The notes: generated by a model from the letters alone, not told the origin. A stretch of DNA of 64,000 nucleotides from Kalaharituber pfeilii (GCA_015179045.1 WHUZ01000026.1:434001-498000), one strand, 5' to 3'; shown: positions 10,879-22,391, counted from the stretch's first letter. Numbers and translations: made by a program.

Positions 10879-11542
10879 GTGTTAGCATTGAGAGAATATA
10901 ACACACACTGGCGTAGGTGGGCTTGTCTTCTTTTGAGGTGATATTATCAATGATATTCTGATAAGGTTGCATGCGTGGTAACGAGGCTAGCAGCATTGTC
11001 GCTTTCCAACCATCGCTTTGACAAAAAGGATGAATTCCTGCCGCAAGTGATGATGTGACTGTGGATCCTGTGCTGGCGGATTGCGCAAGTTTGAGCCATC
11101 GGCGTTCGAATTCCGTGATATGGTCGGAAAGGGAGTCTTTTCTGTCATCGAACTTTAAGTGGGTTACATTCATGAGAAGTGAGGACAGGTGAATTCTGGT
11201 TTGTCCTTCATAATTGTCCTTCAAAATTTTCCATGCCTCGGCCGCATTTGGAGCTGCCCTGATTTTCAGCTGTGCTTCTTTCTCGCAGCTATCCATTAAG
11301 TAGTCGAGGGCTTTATCTGACTTATCGTCCCAATCTGTTGCTCCAGACGATGGCCTGGGTGTAGTCCCGTCTACTATCTCCAATAGTCTCTGGCGGCGAA
11401 GTTGCCTTTGAGCTTCCACTACCCAGGCTGGGTAGTCATTTTCGTCCCTTAGTTTTTCCGATATGCGCGGTGTGATTTTCAATATGGTGGCCAGGTCTGC
11501 AGATCCGGCTTGCTGGGGTGCGCTCGTGCCTTCTTTCGCCAT
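10879..11542 (-). pseudogene. Copia-type retrotransposon gag fragment
   Basis: Starts at an ATG at 11542 (MAKEGTSAPQQAGSADLATI) and reads through a gag domain of the Ty1/copia UBN2 style: LRDENDYPAW, AAPNAAEAWKILKDNYEGQT, SLSDHITEFERRW. It ends abnormally near 10879, where the frame runs into unrelated sequence. No zinc knuckle, protease, integrase or RT follows, so only the 5' end of an element is left. A few bases upstream (about 11630) the minus strand reads TTTACATGGTAGCAAC, a possible LTR end plus primer-binding site, but I could not close an LTR. Confidence 0.7.
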
Positions 11543-11642
11543 GATGCTTGTTTTGCTTCTTTGGTATATCCTGAAATCCTGGTCTGGTGGCGTCGGTGGC
11601 AGATCTTAGATTTCTTTTTTCTCGATGTGTTGCTACCATGTA

Positions 11643-13572
11643 AAGTTCACGCTGCTATGACAGGAATAATACTGCATTCAATAGCAACTATCCGTGTTCA
11701 ACATAATGATGCTAAAAAACAGAATGAGAAGTCAACACATACATATACCCGCACACTGGCTGAAGGCCCCTCCCCACAGTTCTCCCTATCGGTCCAACCA
11801 TCCCTCCGTCGCACTCACAAACCATCCGACGGCACAACAATTCCTCCGACCCGCATAAGCCTCATGCATGGGCGAGGGGCTAGATTAACGTTTCTCCAAC
11901 AAGTTTAGTGAAGAATGAGATGAAGAAAACGAACCAGGGACTGGTGTATGTGGAAGGAATATATCAATCGACTCATCTGAGACTGGGGGCGTTGGGGAGG
12001 AGGATTGAGAATTTGATACATTTGGTAAGTTTTCTTGAAACTGCTTCCGAGCACAAAAAGTGCGTTGCGTATAACGAGCTCTGCTAATACCAAAATTTGT
12101 TTTTCGAAACAGGGGTTCCACATGGTTATGCAAAAGGAAGTGTTAATTCATATTTCTAATAAGACAATCGTTTTTTCTAGCAGTTGTCCGCATTCTTAAC
12201 AGCAGTTTGGTTGGGTTCGAAGTTACTTAACTGTACAGTACGCATTGTAGTGGTCGTGCAGGTACTCTAGTGTATAGTGCTGACAGGGTCCATTCCTACC
12301 CAATAGGGTAATACCGCCAATACTTGGCATCAAGGCAATCCTGCCACAGAGGTATCATAGCGGGGGGATCTGGGAAATCTTTGCCTTGTATAAATACAAC
12401 ATTCTAAAATTTTACTTGATGCTCATATGCTTACAATTGCATATCAATTCTTGCATTATAGAAATCTAAAAGCGAAGCAACTAAACTATGTAGTGATATT
12501 GTAGTGTACTGTATATGCTTACTTTCGTTCGATGGTTAGTGACTTGCCGGTAGCAAATTGTCAGCTGATACAACCGTACTGTAATACTAGTGCGGGGACG
12601 AATGGTTAAAGGCAAGCTTGGCATGGAAAGCACGTGGAGATAAGGGCATCACGTGATGCGTTGCACCAATCAATAAGTATGTATATCGACGTTCTGTACT
12701 GTAACCCATATATACAACCAACATTCCTCTCTTCTTTTGTTTTCGCGCCCACGCTTACGTCTCCGCACTCGCACTCGTTTCGCCAGTTCACACCGCTCCA
12801 GTCCATCGGACAGCAGTAGTGGATACTATCTGTCTATCTTACACCAGTAGTACCAGCAGTAGCGGTGCGTTAGTATGTACCCAAAGCTGGTCACGCGTAG
12901 TGGTACATAACCTGAGGCAGTGTTGCCGAGTGGGCCAGCCAGTTCGTGACTATAACAGTTGATGGAGGAATTAATCTATTATGATAGCGAATAGGCCAGT
13001 TGGTGCGCAACCCGGCAAAGGTCCCCCTGCTACGAGACTGCGCACCCCACTTCTGCGTATTGTCTCAGAGAGATAGGTGCTTGGCATCCCCCCACAAGGC
13101 ACACACCGCGCATTTCCGCCAACGATGCCATCCAACTCCCGTGCCTTCCCCAACCCCGTCGCGTTGCCGCCCTACTGCTTTGCAACATCCCACCCATATT
13201 CTGCACCGCCTGGTGGGGAAGCCACTCATGTTCGCATAGCTCAGCTGAACCCCCGCCCTTCCACGCATTCTGCTGCGCCTTGTTCCACCCAGGTCCTGCC
13301 CAGCTGCCTTCATCCTCCGCATGGACTAAATGCATCCATGCGAGCGGCTGTGGAGCTACTGTGGGACTGGCAAATCGCGCGGAATATGCATCCGATGCCG
13401 CATGATGTGTCGGCCGATTGAGAAATCGAATTCAGTGCAGTGATGATGACGATTCACTAGCAAGATGTGTCTTTGTGCCAATATGAACTCTGGTGGTAAC
13501 ACCTCCGGAGCATTCTGGTAAAGTTTTTTTTTGCCGCCTTTCCCCGCCTCTACTAATTTACCTAACGCTGCA
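11643..13572. other. Intergenic, no supported gene
   Basis: Several overlapping ORFs of under 115 codons occur on both strands at 13000-13420, as expected in GC-richer DNA without selection. Nothing recognised. The last 100 bp before 13573 should hold the NLR promoter and 5' UTR; I see no clear TATA box. Confidence 0.4.
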
Positions 13573-16500
13573 ATGGACCCCGTCACACTCGCAACCGGTA
13601 TTACAGGATTCCTCGCGATTGCACTTGATGTTGGCAAGATACTATCAGAATACATCAGTCAATATACATCGGCACCGACAGATGCCCAAAACTTGCTAGA
13701 AGAGATTACAGCTCTAAGTGACGTTCTGAAACAGCTGGTCAAGTTTCTGGAAGAGGAAGATGTTAAGCAAGACTTCCACCAGACTTCGGTTCTATGCCGT
13801 GTCATTGACCTCTGCAAAGGTGAAATCACGAGTTTGCGCTCAAGTCTGGTAAAGTTGAAAAAGTCTGGAGGTTTTAAAGACCGCCTCAGATGGCCGTTCC
13901 GCAAGCAAGAGTGCATGAATGTAGCCTCAACCTTGCATCATTATGCTCAGACACTCCAGTTCTCACTCACTATTGCGAATTGGTAGTATAGTTTCATGCA
14001 ATGTAAATTTGAGCAATTCCAACTGACGTATAATTCAAATCTTAGTGAACTGCTTTCGAAAACATCAAGAGAGGTGTTTGCAAAACTCTCCAACCAACGA
14101 AAACGGATGGCCAACATTTCATTAATACTCAGTGATATGCCAGCCTATATGGTAGAAACGAGGGAGACCCTAGATGCACTTTTAAGCTTACTACTTAAAA
14201 TTGATAACTTAGCTATAAACGTACAGGAAATCAAGGATGGAGTTCAGAGTTTACAACAAAATATGGATGGTGTGGGATCCACCACCTAAGCTCATTGTGA
14301 CTCGAGATATATCTCTGCTGACCTCTGCCTCTCAGCTGAGAATATGGAGAAGTTGCTCACTTGGTTATCACCACTCGAACCACACAAAAGACATCAAGCA
14401 ATCCAAGCAAGTCGGGTCAAGCATACAGGAACGTGGCTCTTGCAGAGTGAGCAATTTCGGTTATGGATAGAGGGCAAAACGAACCAACATCGGTCAGGCC
14501 AAATTCTAGGCTGCTCTGGCGAGCCAGGTGCTGGGAAAACCGTGATTGCGTATGTATACCATAAAATCTGCTAATCAGGCTTCCAAAGTACTCAGGCTAA
14601 AAACGGCCCTACCAAGCTCACTTGTCATCGATTACATCTCTACCACCTTTTCTGAGAGACTGCCATTGATTGGAATCACCTTTCTGTATTGCGACTATCG
14701 AGACAAGAAGGAACAAACTCTGTTACACATTCTTGGCAGCTTGGTTAAACAGCTCGCATCACAATGTATATACACAGGAATCCGGTTGCCTGAGCATGTC
14801 CAAAGCACATACAAAACCGCTCAGGAATCTCGCAAAACTCTGGATCTTGGAACTGGTACCAACCTGCTGAAAAGCTTTATACAAGAGCTTGGCAGTACCT
14901 TCATCTTGATTGACGCGCTTGACGAGTTGCAAGACAGGACAAGAACCGACTTTCTCCAGGTGATTGATGATATCATGCACTTGAAAACAAACTTGCGCAT
15001 CTTCTTCACTGCTAGACCACATGTTCAAGAGGAGGTCAATCGCCATCTAGGTATTGAAATGAGAAATTTAACAATTGTAGCTCATGAAGAGGATATTCGA
15101 ACATACCTAAAACACAAAATACACTCTGATCATAAAGATGCTATGAATGAACAGTTGAGTAGAGAAATATTGGAGATAATACCAAAGAAAGCAGCGGGAA
15201 TGTAGGACCCCTTCATAATTATGTATGATACGACGGATAACATTTCTTGCATAGGTTCTTACTAGCTGCACTACATATCGACATGATTCTGGATGAACTC
15301 ACGACAACCAAGAGACGGTCAGCTCTTTACAACCTGCCGCCAGGTCTTCATGCAGCCTATGATGGAACAATAGACAGGATGCGGGAATCACCACGTCGAT
15401 TTGAACTAGGCATGAAAGTGCTTATGTGGATATACCTAGCTGAGCAGGTGTTGAAAGTGGTAGAACTTCAACATGCACTGTCAGTTGAGGACGGAGCTGA
15501 AACACTGGACCCTGACAACTTTCCATCAAAAAGCACCTTACTTCACTGCTGCTGTGGGTTGGTGACGGTTGACAACGAGACGTCAACCGTTCGTCTTGTG
15601 CATTATACTCTGCAGGAGTATTTCGACTCGTACGGGGAAAAATACTTTCCATTTGGCCATAATTTGATTGCACGGACCTGTCTGACATATCTGAGTTTTC
15701 CTGGTCTCGCCGCTGACGCTAATGAGGATATAAAGAATTCGAGAATGCCAGAGTATGATTACGGGATTTGGGAAGTGGTGGACGAGGTAGAGAGAGAGTA
15801 TGCCTTGTTTCGTTATGCAGCCTTTCAATGGGGCCACTACGCAAGAAGGCAATGTGATAACGCCACTTGTGAACTTGCAATCACCCTGCTTCAGCGAGAG
15901 AAACCTTCTCTGGGGATTCTAGCGCTCACGTGCGCTGACTGTGGGGAAGGTGAATTGCTTTGTGGCCTGGGTAGTCTTCACGTTGCTGCTCTTTTCGGCA
16001 TTGAGGGCGTCATCCGCAAATTGCTTCAAGATTCGGATCCCAACGAGCGCTCTGGGTGTGGGATCACAGCGTTAGCCTGTGCTGTTGAGAACGACCATGA
16101 GGGCATTGTTCGGATCCTGCTCCAGCAAGCAGATGTTGATATCAATGCAAACAGTGGTTATGGTGGGACACCGCTTTACCGAGCAGTCCGATATCGTCAT
16201 GTGGCAATAGTCCGTCTGCTTCTTGAGCAAGAGGACATTGATGTCAATCTTGAAAATGAGAGTGGCGGTGTCCCACTTCATTTCGCAGCCGGTCATGGCG
16301 ATGAGTCCCTAACGCGCTTACTACTGGAGCATCATGGTATTAACGTCAATCTTTGTGATGATGGTAGAACACCTCTCGAACTTGCTATCAAGTTTAGAAA
16401 AGAGGTCATAGTCCGTTTGCTGCTTGAGCGATCGGACATTGAGCTCGACTGGTCACTCTCGGAAGCAGTGGAAGCGGGCAGTGAGGCCTTAGTCCGCAAA

Positions 16501-16791
16501 CTCCTGGACAAAAGTGAGGTGGATATTAATGGCCATGATGAAGACGGCGAAACACCACTTTACCAAGCAGTTAAATGGGGTCGCGAGGACATAGTCCGCT
16601 TACTACTCGACCGAAGCGATATAGATATCAATCTGGCCGATAAAAAGGGCACAACACCACTGTCATTGGCAGTTGAAAAAGGGCATCACACCATAGCTGA
16701 ATTAATCCATGATCGAATCGGGCAATCCAACTCGCAACTACCATATTATTCCCCTGGCCAGAAACGAAAGCTGAGCAAAGTCGAAGCTTAG
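13573..16791 (+). CDS. NLR-like STAND protein: helical N-domain, NACHT, ankyrin repeats
   Basis: Probable fungal NOD-like receptor, a cytosolic sensor class linked to non-self recognition. Five exons join in frame: 13573-13982, 14046-14269, 14336-14549, 14617-15201 and 15255-16791, giving 989 residues with no lesion. Introns are 46-72 bp with GT-AG ends. Residues 1-200 match the helical N-terminal domain common in fungal STAND proteins (MDPVTLATGITGFLAIALDV). NACHT follows: P-loop GEPGAGKT near residue 275, SLVIDYIS, and Walker B FILIDALDEL near 400. Then comes the winged-helix part (AAGMFLLAALHIDMILDEL, LVHYTLQEYF), and about seven ankyrin repeats fill the last 280 residues (TPLYRAVRYRH, VRLLLE). 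The stop codon sits inside the target duplication of a LINE tail, so the product is unchanged. The ligand is unknown. The start was chosen at MDPV, the usual beginning of this family. Confidence 0.9.
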
Positions 16792-16794
16792 GTT

Positions 16795-16928
16795 TTTTTC
16801 TTTTCTTTTTTTTTTTTTATCGGTGATCGCTTGCCGCCCTATGGGCTATGGCGATTTAGTTACATGAGGTGGAAAAAACAAAAGAAAAAGGGGAAAATGG
16901 AAAATGAACTATGAAGTAATCCCGTTAG
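16795..16928 (-). mobile_element. 5'-truncated LINE 3' end (tail type 2) at the NLR stop codon
   Basis: T-rich run, then GCCGCCCTATGGGCTATGGC and about 70 bp of 3' UTR. It is flanked by the perfect 12-bp duplication GAAGCTTAGGTT at 16783-16794 and 16929-16940. The left copy contains the NLR stop codon (GCT TAG). Confidence 0.9.
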
Positions 16929-17119
16929 GAAGCTTAGGTTCTAGTCTTTCTAAATTCTTCCTCTTAATATAGATGTAGCTGTGATGTTGTTGAGGGTTAC
17001 GTATATCGACATTCTAAGTTCAATCTTTCCACGACTGTCACCAGTACATTGTTTCTAGTCGTACTTTTCCTGTTAGAGAACTGCAGTAACATCCGGTTGT
17101 ACATGACCGTTCATCCACA

Positions 17120-17166
17120 GGGCGGCACGCGATTAATGAAATAAAAAAAAAAAAAAAAAAAAAAAA
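17120..17166 (+). mobile_element. Tiny poly(A) retroposon, tail type 2
   Basis: GGGCGGCACGCGATTAATGA followed by about 27 A. No clear target duplication seen. Confidence 0.6.
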
Positions 17167-18359
17167 TACTCTGCCTACGGAGGAATAACAATCAATCTCT
17201 TCTACCTAAGTATAACAGTTCTAGTTTCATTTCTTTCACTGAATCACTGTTACGAGTGGTCCGGCACAGTAGAAGAGACTGTCCTCCAATATATGCATGT
17301 AAAGCGGCCGCAGTATACATATTATATAGCTTATAAAAATGTCATTTGTAGCGGGGTATAAGTGTAAGATAATGCTGTATGTAAAGCGATTGCCTTACGA
17401 TCACTGTGCTTACTGACGGCTGGTTATAAAGCTGAGATATTTTAATATAGAGGGATTGTTTAATTCCAAAAAAATAGTTATATGCCAAAAACTTTTTTAT
17501 GCCGTGTCCATCGAAAGAGACAGGATTGTGGTCGATATTGAGGAGCATGGTACCTACAAGAGGCATTTGACCTGGTAGCTATAAGTCGTTTGTCAAGTAT
17601 GACCCTGCTGATTACGAGACTAAGCTGTACCATTCAAGCGACCTGTGCAACTGTGAGCGCCTATGATCAAGTAGTAAACAACTATCATTGTAACCTAACT
17701 ATTGGAACAATTTGTGGGTTAATGACAGCACACGGTTACAAGGAAAATATACAGTCTTTCTTTTCTCAGCAGTTCTCTTTTTCTACAGCATTGAGCTGCA
17801 ACTTAGCACCTGCAGCCATGGACTGAAGCAAAACGAGCCATGCCATCGGCTTCTGTCATATCTAAGTTAGGATTGCATACTACTATTGATGGACCAGGAC
17901 AAATATTTATATTGCATTCATAAGCATGTGTGATAAAAATTAAAATACATAGAAAAGATTATGCTCCCTCCAAAAGTTCTTGAACACTGGGACTACCGCC
18001 TTCAGATATCTCGAAAGAGGGGTAAGTTATTACGCTCAAAAGCATGGAGGGAAGAAATTAACTTTTAAAGGCTGCAGGTGGTAGTATATTACCTAAGACA
18101 TATAAGAGCTGTTCTCGTGCCCAGACTATTAATTTCGGCCTCCGTAAATATTCGGCTTGGCAACCGGCCTCTTTAGGCTGGGTACGAGAACTTACAAGAG
18201 CGTGTTTTGAATCAGCCTAAGATTCATAATCAGATACGTACTCCAGCTGAGAGGAAATAGTTGTAGCATTGGCAACTTGAGGCTATGACTAGATTATTTA
18301 CATAGGGAATAAATAGGAAGTGAACAGAAAAATGAAGAGTGTGAGATGATAAAGGGAGT
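17167..18359. other. Intergenic, no supported gene
   Basis: AT-rich sequence. Only scattered ORFs under 80 codons; nothing recognised. Confidence 0.4.
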
Positions 18360-19260
18360 TAAAGGAAGTAGTAAGTAGTCTCTCTCCGTCGGTTCTCCTT
18401 AGCGCCCCGCCCATTCCAGCAGCTCCAGCAGCGGGTCCCTTTCGCCCTCGCCCCCCTCTCGGGGGCCGTCTCGACCCCCCGGCCACCTATTTCTCCATAC
18501 CCGGCACCTGTCCTAGATGTGCTGCGGTGTTTCTTCCTCTTCTCCGCACCATCTGCAATCCGGCCCGCGAGCCTTGCCCATCCTGAAGCACCATGATCGT
18601 AACCCTTTCCCGCCCAGGAGGCCCGCAAGCGTTGCCACCCCATGGCCTAATCTTTGCAGTGGTCTATAATCCAGGCCCAGTCTGTTCCCCTCCTCCGCCC
18701 TTCGTGCCCTTGCGTGCTGGCGCATGCCGGTCTCTGTTACCATCTCGTCCTGGTCTTGTAGGAAGGTGCCGGTCCTGGCCGCCTTGTCCGCTTCATTGCG
18801 CCTTATGCCCTTGTGTCCCCCACATCACAGCCACATCCAAGTCTCCTCGGGTTATCCTGTCTTCCCAAGATTTTCTGACCATGTAAGATGCGCCGTCGGG
18901 GGTCGGCTTGCCCTCTGTAATCTTCTGCAGCTTGCCGATGGCTACTTGCGAATCCGATATTATCAGAAGTTCGTTATTTTCGGTGCCCAGGGCCTCTGCC
19001 ATTGCTGCCAGCTCTGCGTCGTTCGCGGTTGCCCTGCTGCCCATGTAGATGTGAGTCCTGGTGCCCCCGGGGTTGGTGCCCATCCGCCACGTGCCGGCGC
19101 CTGTTCTCCCTTCAATCCGGCTTCCGTCCGTGTAGGCGCCTGTCCACCCTTCCTCTTCCGCCTCCGCGATGGCCCTGTCCCACTCCCCTCTTTTAGCGTT
19201 TGAAGGGAGGGTGGGCAGCGTCGCCAGTGGGAGAGGGCCCCTATCACTCAGGCTCCCCCT
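18360..19260 (-). pseudogene. LINE D fragment: RNase H and C-terminal Cys cluster
   Basis: GC-rich minus-strand remnant of a Tad1-like ORF2. RNase H: IYMGSRATANDAELAAMAEA and ELLIISDSQVAIGKLQK (19080-18900). C-terminal cluster: GPDCRWCGEEEETPQHI (about 18515). At least two frame changes separate the pieces. It is clearly more GC-rich than LINE C, so it belongs to another subfamily. No poly(A) end or target duplication was found. Confidence 0.75.
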
Positions 19261-19655
19261 GACGTAGATGTTATGTGGTCGTCCTCCTCTTCCCTCGAGG
19301 TCTCTTCTCTAAACCTTAGGTTCTTGCCTCCACATGTCTGGTTGTTGACACAAGATAACGAGTGGATGTTTTTGGTTAGCCTCGTCCCCAGGCGTTTGTA
19401 GGTTTTTGGTAGGGTTAAATTCATCGTTATCACAATTATTGACTCAATTTAATGCCATTTCAACATCCATAACACCATCAACTTACAAAGTAAACACTTT
19501 TCCATTATGGAAGCTTTAAATAATTTTGAATAGAAATTTTATAAAACTCTACTGACAGAATTTTGGAAACCATATTGCTCACTGAGACCTGTTGCAGTGT
19601 GCGGCGCTTAGCTTAGTCAGCAGAGGGACAAGCCAATGATAGATATCCAAAGTTT

Positions 19656-19719
19656 AGTCTCATGCCAAGACCCTCTAGGCTGCGAAAGCCGAGCGCAGCG
19701 AGGGTCTTGATTCTTATGT
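19656..19719 (+). repeat. Left 64-bp terminal inverted repeat, self-complementary
   Basis: Identical (inverted) to 22328-22391. Within it CAAGACCCTC pairs with GAGGGTCTTG, and inside that GCTGCG pairs with CGCAGC, so each terminus can itself fold into a hairpin of about 16 paired bases. Confidence 0.9.
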
Positions 19720-19994
19720 TGGCAAGGCACTTTTGGTTGCTTAGCAACTAGGTTACCTAGCCAAGTGAATGTTAGAGCTAAGCACACCTACCTAGCCACA
19801 GTTTGTCTAGATAGATCTACACACATACAAAATACCATTCTCCCACATCCAGAACACAACAATCAACCACCAACCTCTTCATAACTCCTTTACCCTTATA
19901 AATTTAACCTGAACTTGAACTCATGGATCCTAATACACAATGTGTAACTTATCTTTATTAGTTGTAATTTATAATGTTTGGCTACATCCTTTAC

Positions 19995-20484
19995 CTATGA
20001 CTCTATAAGTGCTATTAAGGAAGAGATGAAGAGGACTTGGATATGACTAGATCCAAATAATGCTGCATACATGACAGCTATCATAGTTTTACCTGCTCCA
20101 GTAGCTGCAACACACATAACATCTCTGCCTCTGGATAGATCCCATGGTATACCAGCTTGCCAATTTTTTTAGCTTAATCTTGTATAGATCCTCCGCTATG
20201 CTCTCTGCTTGCTTTACTCTTGTTGCTCGTCTTTCCCTTTTATTCCGGTCATTATAGTCGATTTTTATGAATAGGCTGTCACTATACGGAGCATCGTTGC
20301 TTAGATCTGGACCAAGGACATCTTTTCCGGAGTTCTCAGGCCCTTCGTCGATCATGCACCCAGCAGCTTCTACTCTTTTTAGACTTTCATGCTCCCATGG
20401 AAGTCTCCAGTTTTTATTTCTCTTTTCTACACCCAAATCCATCTCCTTAGATGATATAAAATCAGCTTTTTGCACTGTTGACAA
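19995..20484 (-). pseudogene. RecQ-like SF2 helicase fragment (motif I only)
   Basis: Minus-strand frame 20484-20165 encodes a charged lead-in (SIAEDLYKIKLKKLAS). After a one-base shift at an A-run it continues as IPWDLSRGRDVMCVAATGAG followed by KTMIAV, the motif I (Walker A) region of RecQ/DEAD-type helicases. The frame stops at 19995, before motifs Ia-VI, so no active helicase can result. It lies inside the inverted-repeat element. Telomere-linked RecQ-like helicases of fungi are one possible source; the fragment is too short to decide. Confidence 0.6.
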
Positions 20485-20502
20485 ACTGGCTGGTTGTGTC
20501 TA

Positions 20503-21056
20503 AGTACTGCTTTGCTGCGTCCAAGCACTGCTTTGTACTACTTTGCTGCGTCTAAGCACTGCTTTGCTGCGTCTAAGTACTACTTTGCTGCGTCTAAGTA
20601 CTACTTTGCTGCGTCTAAGCACTACTTTGCTGCGTCTAAGTACTACTTTGCTGCGTCTAAGTACTACTTTGCTGCGTCTAAGCACTGCTTTGCTGCGTCT
20701 AAGTACTACTTTGCTGCGTCTAAGCACTACTTTGCTGCGTCTAAGCACTACTTTGCTGCGTCTAAGTACTGCTTTGCTGCGTCCAAGCACTGCTTTGTAC
20801 TACTTTGCTGCGTCGAAGCACTGCTTTGCTGCGTCTAAGTACTACTTTGCTGCGTCTAAGTACTACTTTGCTGCGTCTAAGCACTACTTTGCTGCGTCTA
20901 AGTACTGCTTTGCTGCGTCCAAGCACTGCTTTGTACTACTTTGCTGCGTCTAAGCACTGCTTTGCTGCGTCTAAGTACTACTTTGCTGCGTCCAAGTACT
21001 GCTTTGCTGCGTCTAAGCACTACTTTGCTGCGTCGAAGCACTGCTTTGGTGCGTCT
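20503..21056 (+). repeat. 21-bp minisatellite, about 26 units
   Basis: Tandem TTTGCTGCGTCTAAGTACTA(C) with C/G/T variants at a few sites. Because 21 is a multiple of three, the array stays open in several frames and would encode (FAASKYY)n or its relatives. It is the reverse complement of the array at 21489-22030. Confidence 0.95.
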
Positions 21057-21073
21057 TACCGCACCTATCTTCT

Positions 21074-21451
21074 TCAGCAACACGGAATCTTAGGATAACT
21101 CGCCGTTTTGGCCATAGACCTCGCAATAGACCTCGCAATACAACTCGCAACAAGACAACTCGCAGAAAACGACTTCAGGACGCTCACTGGCCGGACCTTA
21201 TCCTTCTTTTTCTTGTATAGTCTATATGCCTCTCTTCTTAACACTCGTACCTCATGCTGTTCTACCCATCTGCCTTGCTTATTCCCACCATTGAGCTTTC
21301 TTGCTTTAGTAACCAAGCCGGCCTCATCAGTTTCCAACATCTCCACATATTCGTCTCCCAATATCAATCCATATTCTTCTCCCCACTCATCTATATGTAT
21401 CTCTTCTCTTCCCAGTCCATCTATGAGACAGTCAGTAATGGCTGGGTTCAT
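21074..21451 (-). pseudogene. Unrecognised coding piece between the two arrays
   Basis: Encodes MNPAITDCLIDGLGREEIHI, an acidic stretch, then a basic one (REAYRLYKKKKDKVRP). The frame is open upstream toward 21480 (SGGKSKQSI). It looks like part of the same gene as the ORF at 22103 and the helicase lead-in. No domain recognised. The last 30 codons (21074-21160) run into repeats such as IARSIARS and are probably not original. Confidence 0.45.
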
Positions 21452-21488
21452 TATTGACTGCTTGCTTTTCCCGCCGCTGGTTGCCTAG

Positions 21489-22030
21489 CCGTGCTTCGAC
21501 GCAGCAAAGCAGTGCTTCGACGCAGCAAAGCAGTGCTTCGACGCAGCAAAGTAGTACAAAGCAGTGCTTCGACGCAGCAAAGCAGTGCTTAGACGCAGCA
21601 AAGTAGTGCTTAGACGCAGCAAAGTAGTACTTGGACGCAGCAAAGTAATTGGACGCAGCAAAGCAGTACTTAGACGCAGCAAAGTAGTGCTTAGACGCAG
21701 CAAAGTAGTGCTTAGACGCAGCAAAGTAGTACTTGGACGCAGCAAAGTACTTGGACGCAGCAAAGCAGTACTTAGACGCAGCAAAGCAGTGCTTCGACGC
21801 AGCAAAGCAGTGCTTAGACGCAGCAAAGTAGTGCTTAGACGCAGCAAAGTACTTGGACGCAGCAAAGCAGTACTTAGACGCAGCAAAGTAGTGCTTCGAC
21901 GCAGCAAAGCAGTACTTAGACGCAACCAAGCAGTGCTTCGACGCAGCAAAGTAGTACTTAGACGCAGCAAAGCAGTGCTTCGACGCAGCAAAGCAGTGCT
22001 TAGACGCAGCAAAGTAGTAACTTTGCTGCG
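21489..22030 (-). repeat. 21-bp minisatellite, inverted copy, about 26 units
   Basis: Units AGCAAAGCAGTGCTTAGACG, the reverse complement of the left array, with a few 15-bp short units (AAGTACTTGGACGC). Together with the left array and the 64-bp ends it makes the element a large imperfect palindrome. Confidence 0.95.
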
Positions 22031-22103
22031 GCAGACCCCCCCATAGGCTGGCCAAAAGAGTCTCTATAGATGGTTGATGTGGGTCCTCTAGGAGGGTACT
22101 CAT
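22020..22103 (-). pseudogene. N-terminal ORF leading in frame into the repeat array
   Basis: Starts MSTLLEDPHQPSIETLLASL, then passes without a stop into the 7-residue repeat (FAASKHC)n for about 180 codons. The unrepeated start looks like genuine coding sequence. The array has probably expanded inside this gene. Confidence 0.4.
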
Positions 22104-22327
22104 GTTTTAAAATATTGACAATTAATTAGAACAGTGATGTGATGTGATGTGATGATTGTTGTGGATGTAGAGGTAGGCACTTGGCTATGTACTTAGATCT
22201 AGGGTGGGCTGCATGGATCTATGTGGGCCAAGGTAGCCGCGTTGGCATGGTTACTTGTCTACTTAGACGAACTTTGCGTCCCATTTGCAGGAGGGGTGCT
22301 TAGATTCAAATTAGCTAACAAAAAAAT

Positions 22328-22391
22328 ACATAAGAATCAAGACCCTCGCTGCGCTCGGCTTTCGCAGCCTAGAGGGTCTTGGCATGAGACT
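22328..22391 (-). repeat. Right 64-bp terminal inverted repeat, self-complementary
   Basis: Perfect reverse complement of 19656-19719. The lack of any mismatch suggests a recent insertion or ongoing conversion between the ends. Confidence 0.9.

Larger units (their letters stand above)
19655..22391. mobile_element. Terminal-inverted-repeat element carrying a helicase fragment and inverted minisatellites
   Basis: Bounded by identical 64-bp inverted repeats (19656-19719 and 22328-22391; first bases AGTCTCATGCCAAGACCCTC). Outside lies the direct repeat ATCCAAAGTT (19645-19654, 22392-22401). Target sites of 9-11 bp with long inverted repeats are typical of Mutator-like elements (MULEs). No transposase is visible, so it would be non-autonomous. 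Inside, on the minus strand: an N-terminal ORF, a 21-bp repeat array, a second coding piece, a second array in opposite orientation, then a helicase start. This could be a Pack-MULE-like captured gene. The superfamily call is inference. Confidence 0.75.

Noticed and set aside
20494..20953. Long ORFs on both strands through the 21-bp array
   Set aside because: A 21-bp period leaves several frames open at once, so ORF length is no evidence of coding here.
20503..22030. CRISPR array
   Set aside because: Units are contiguous without spacers, in a eukaryotic context.
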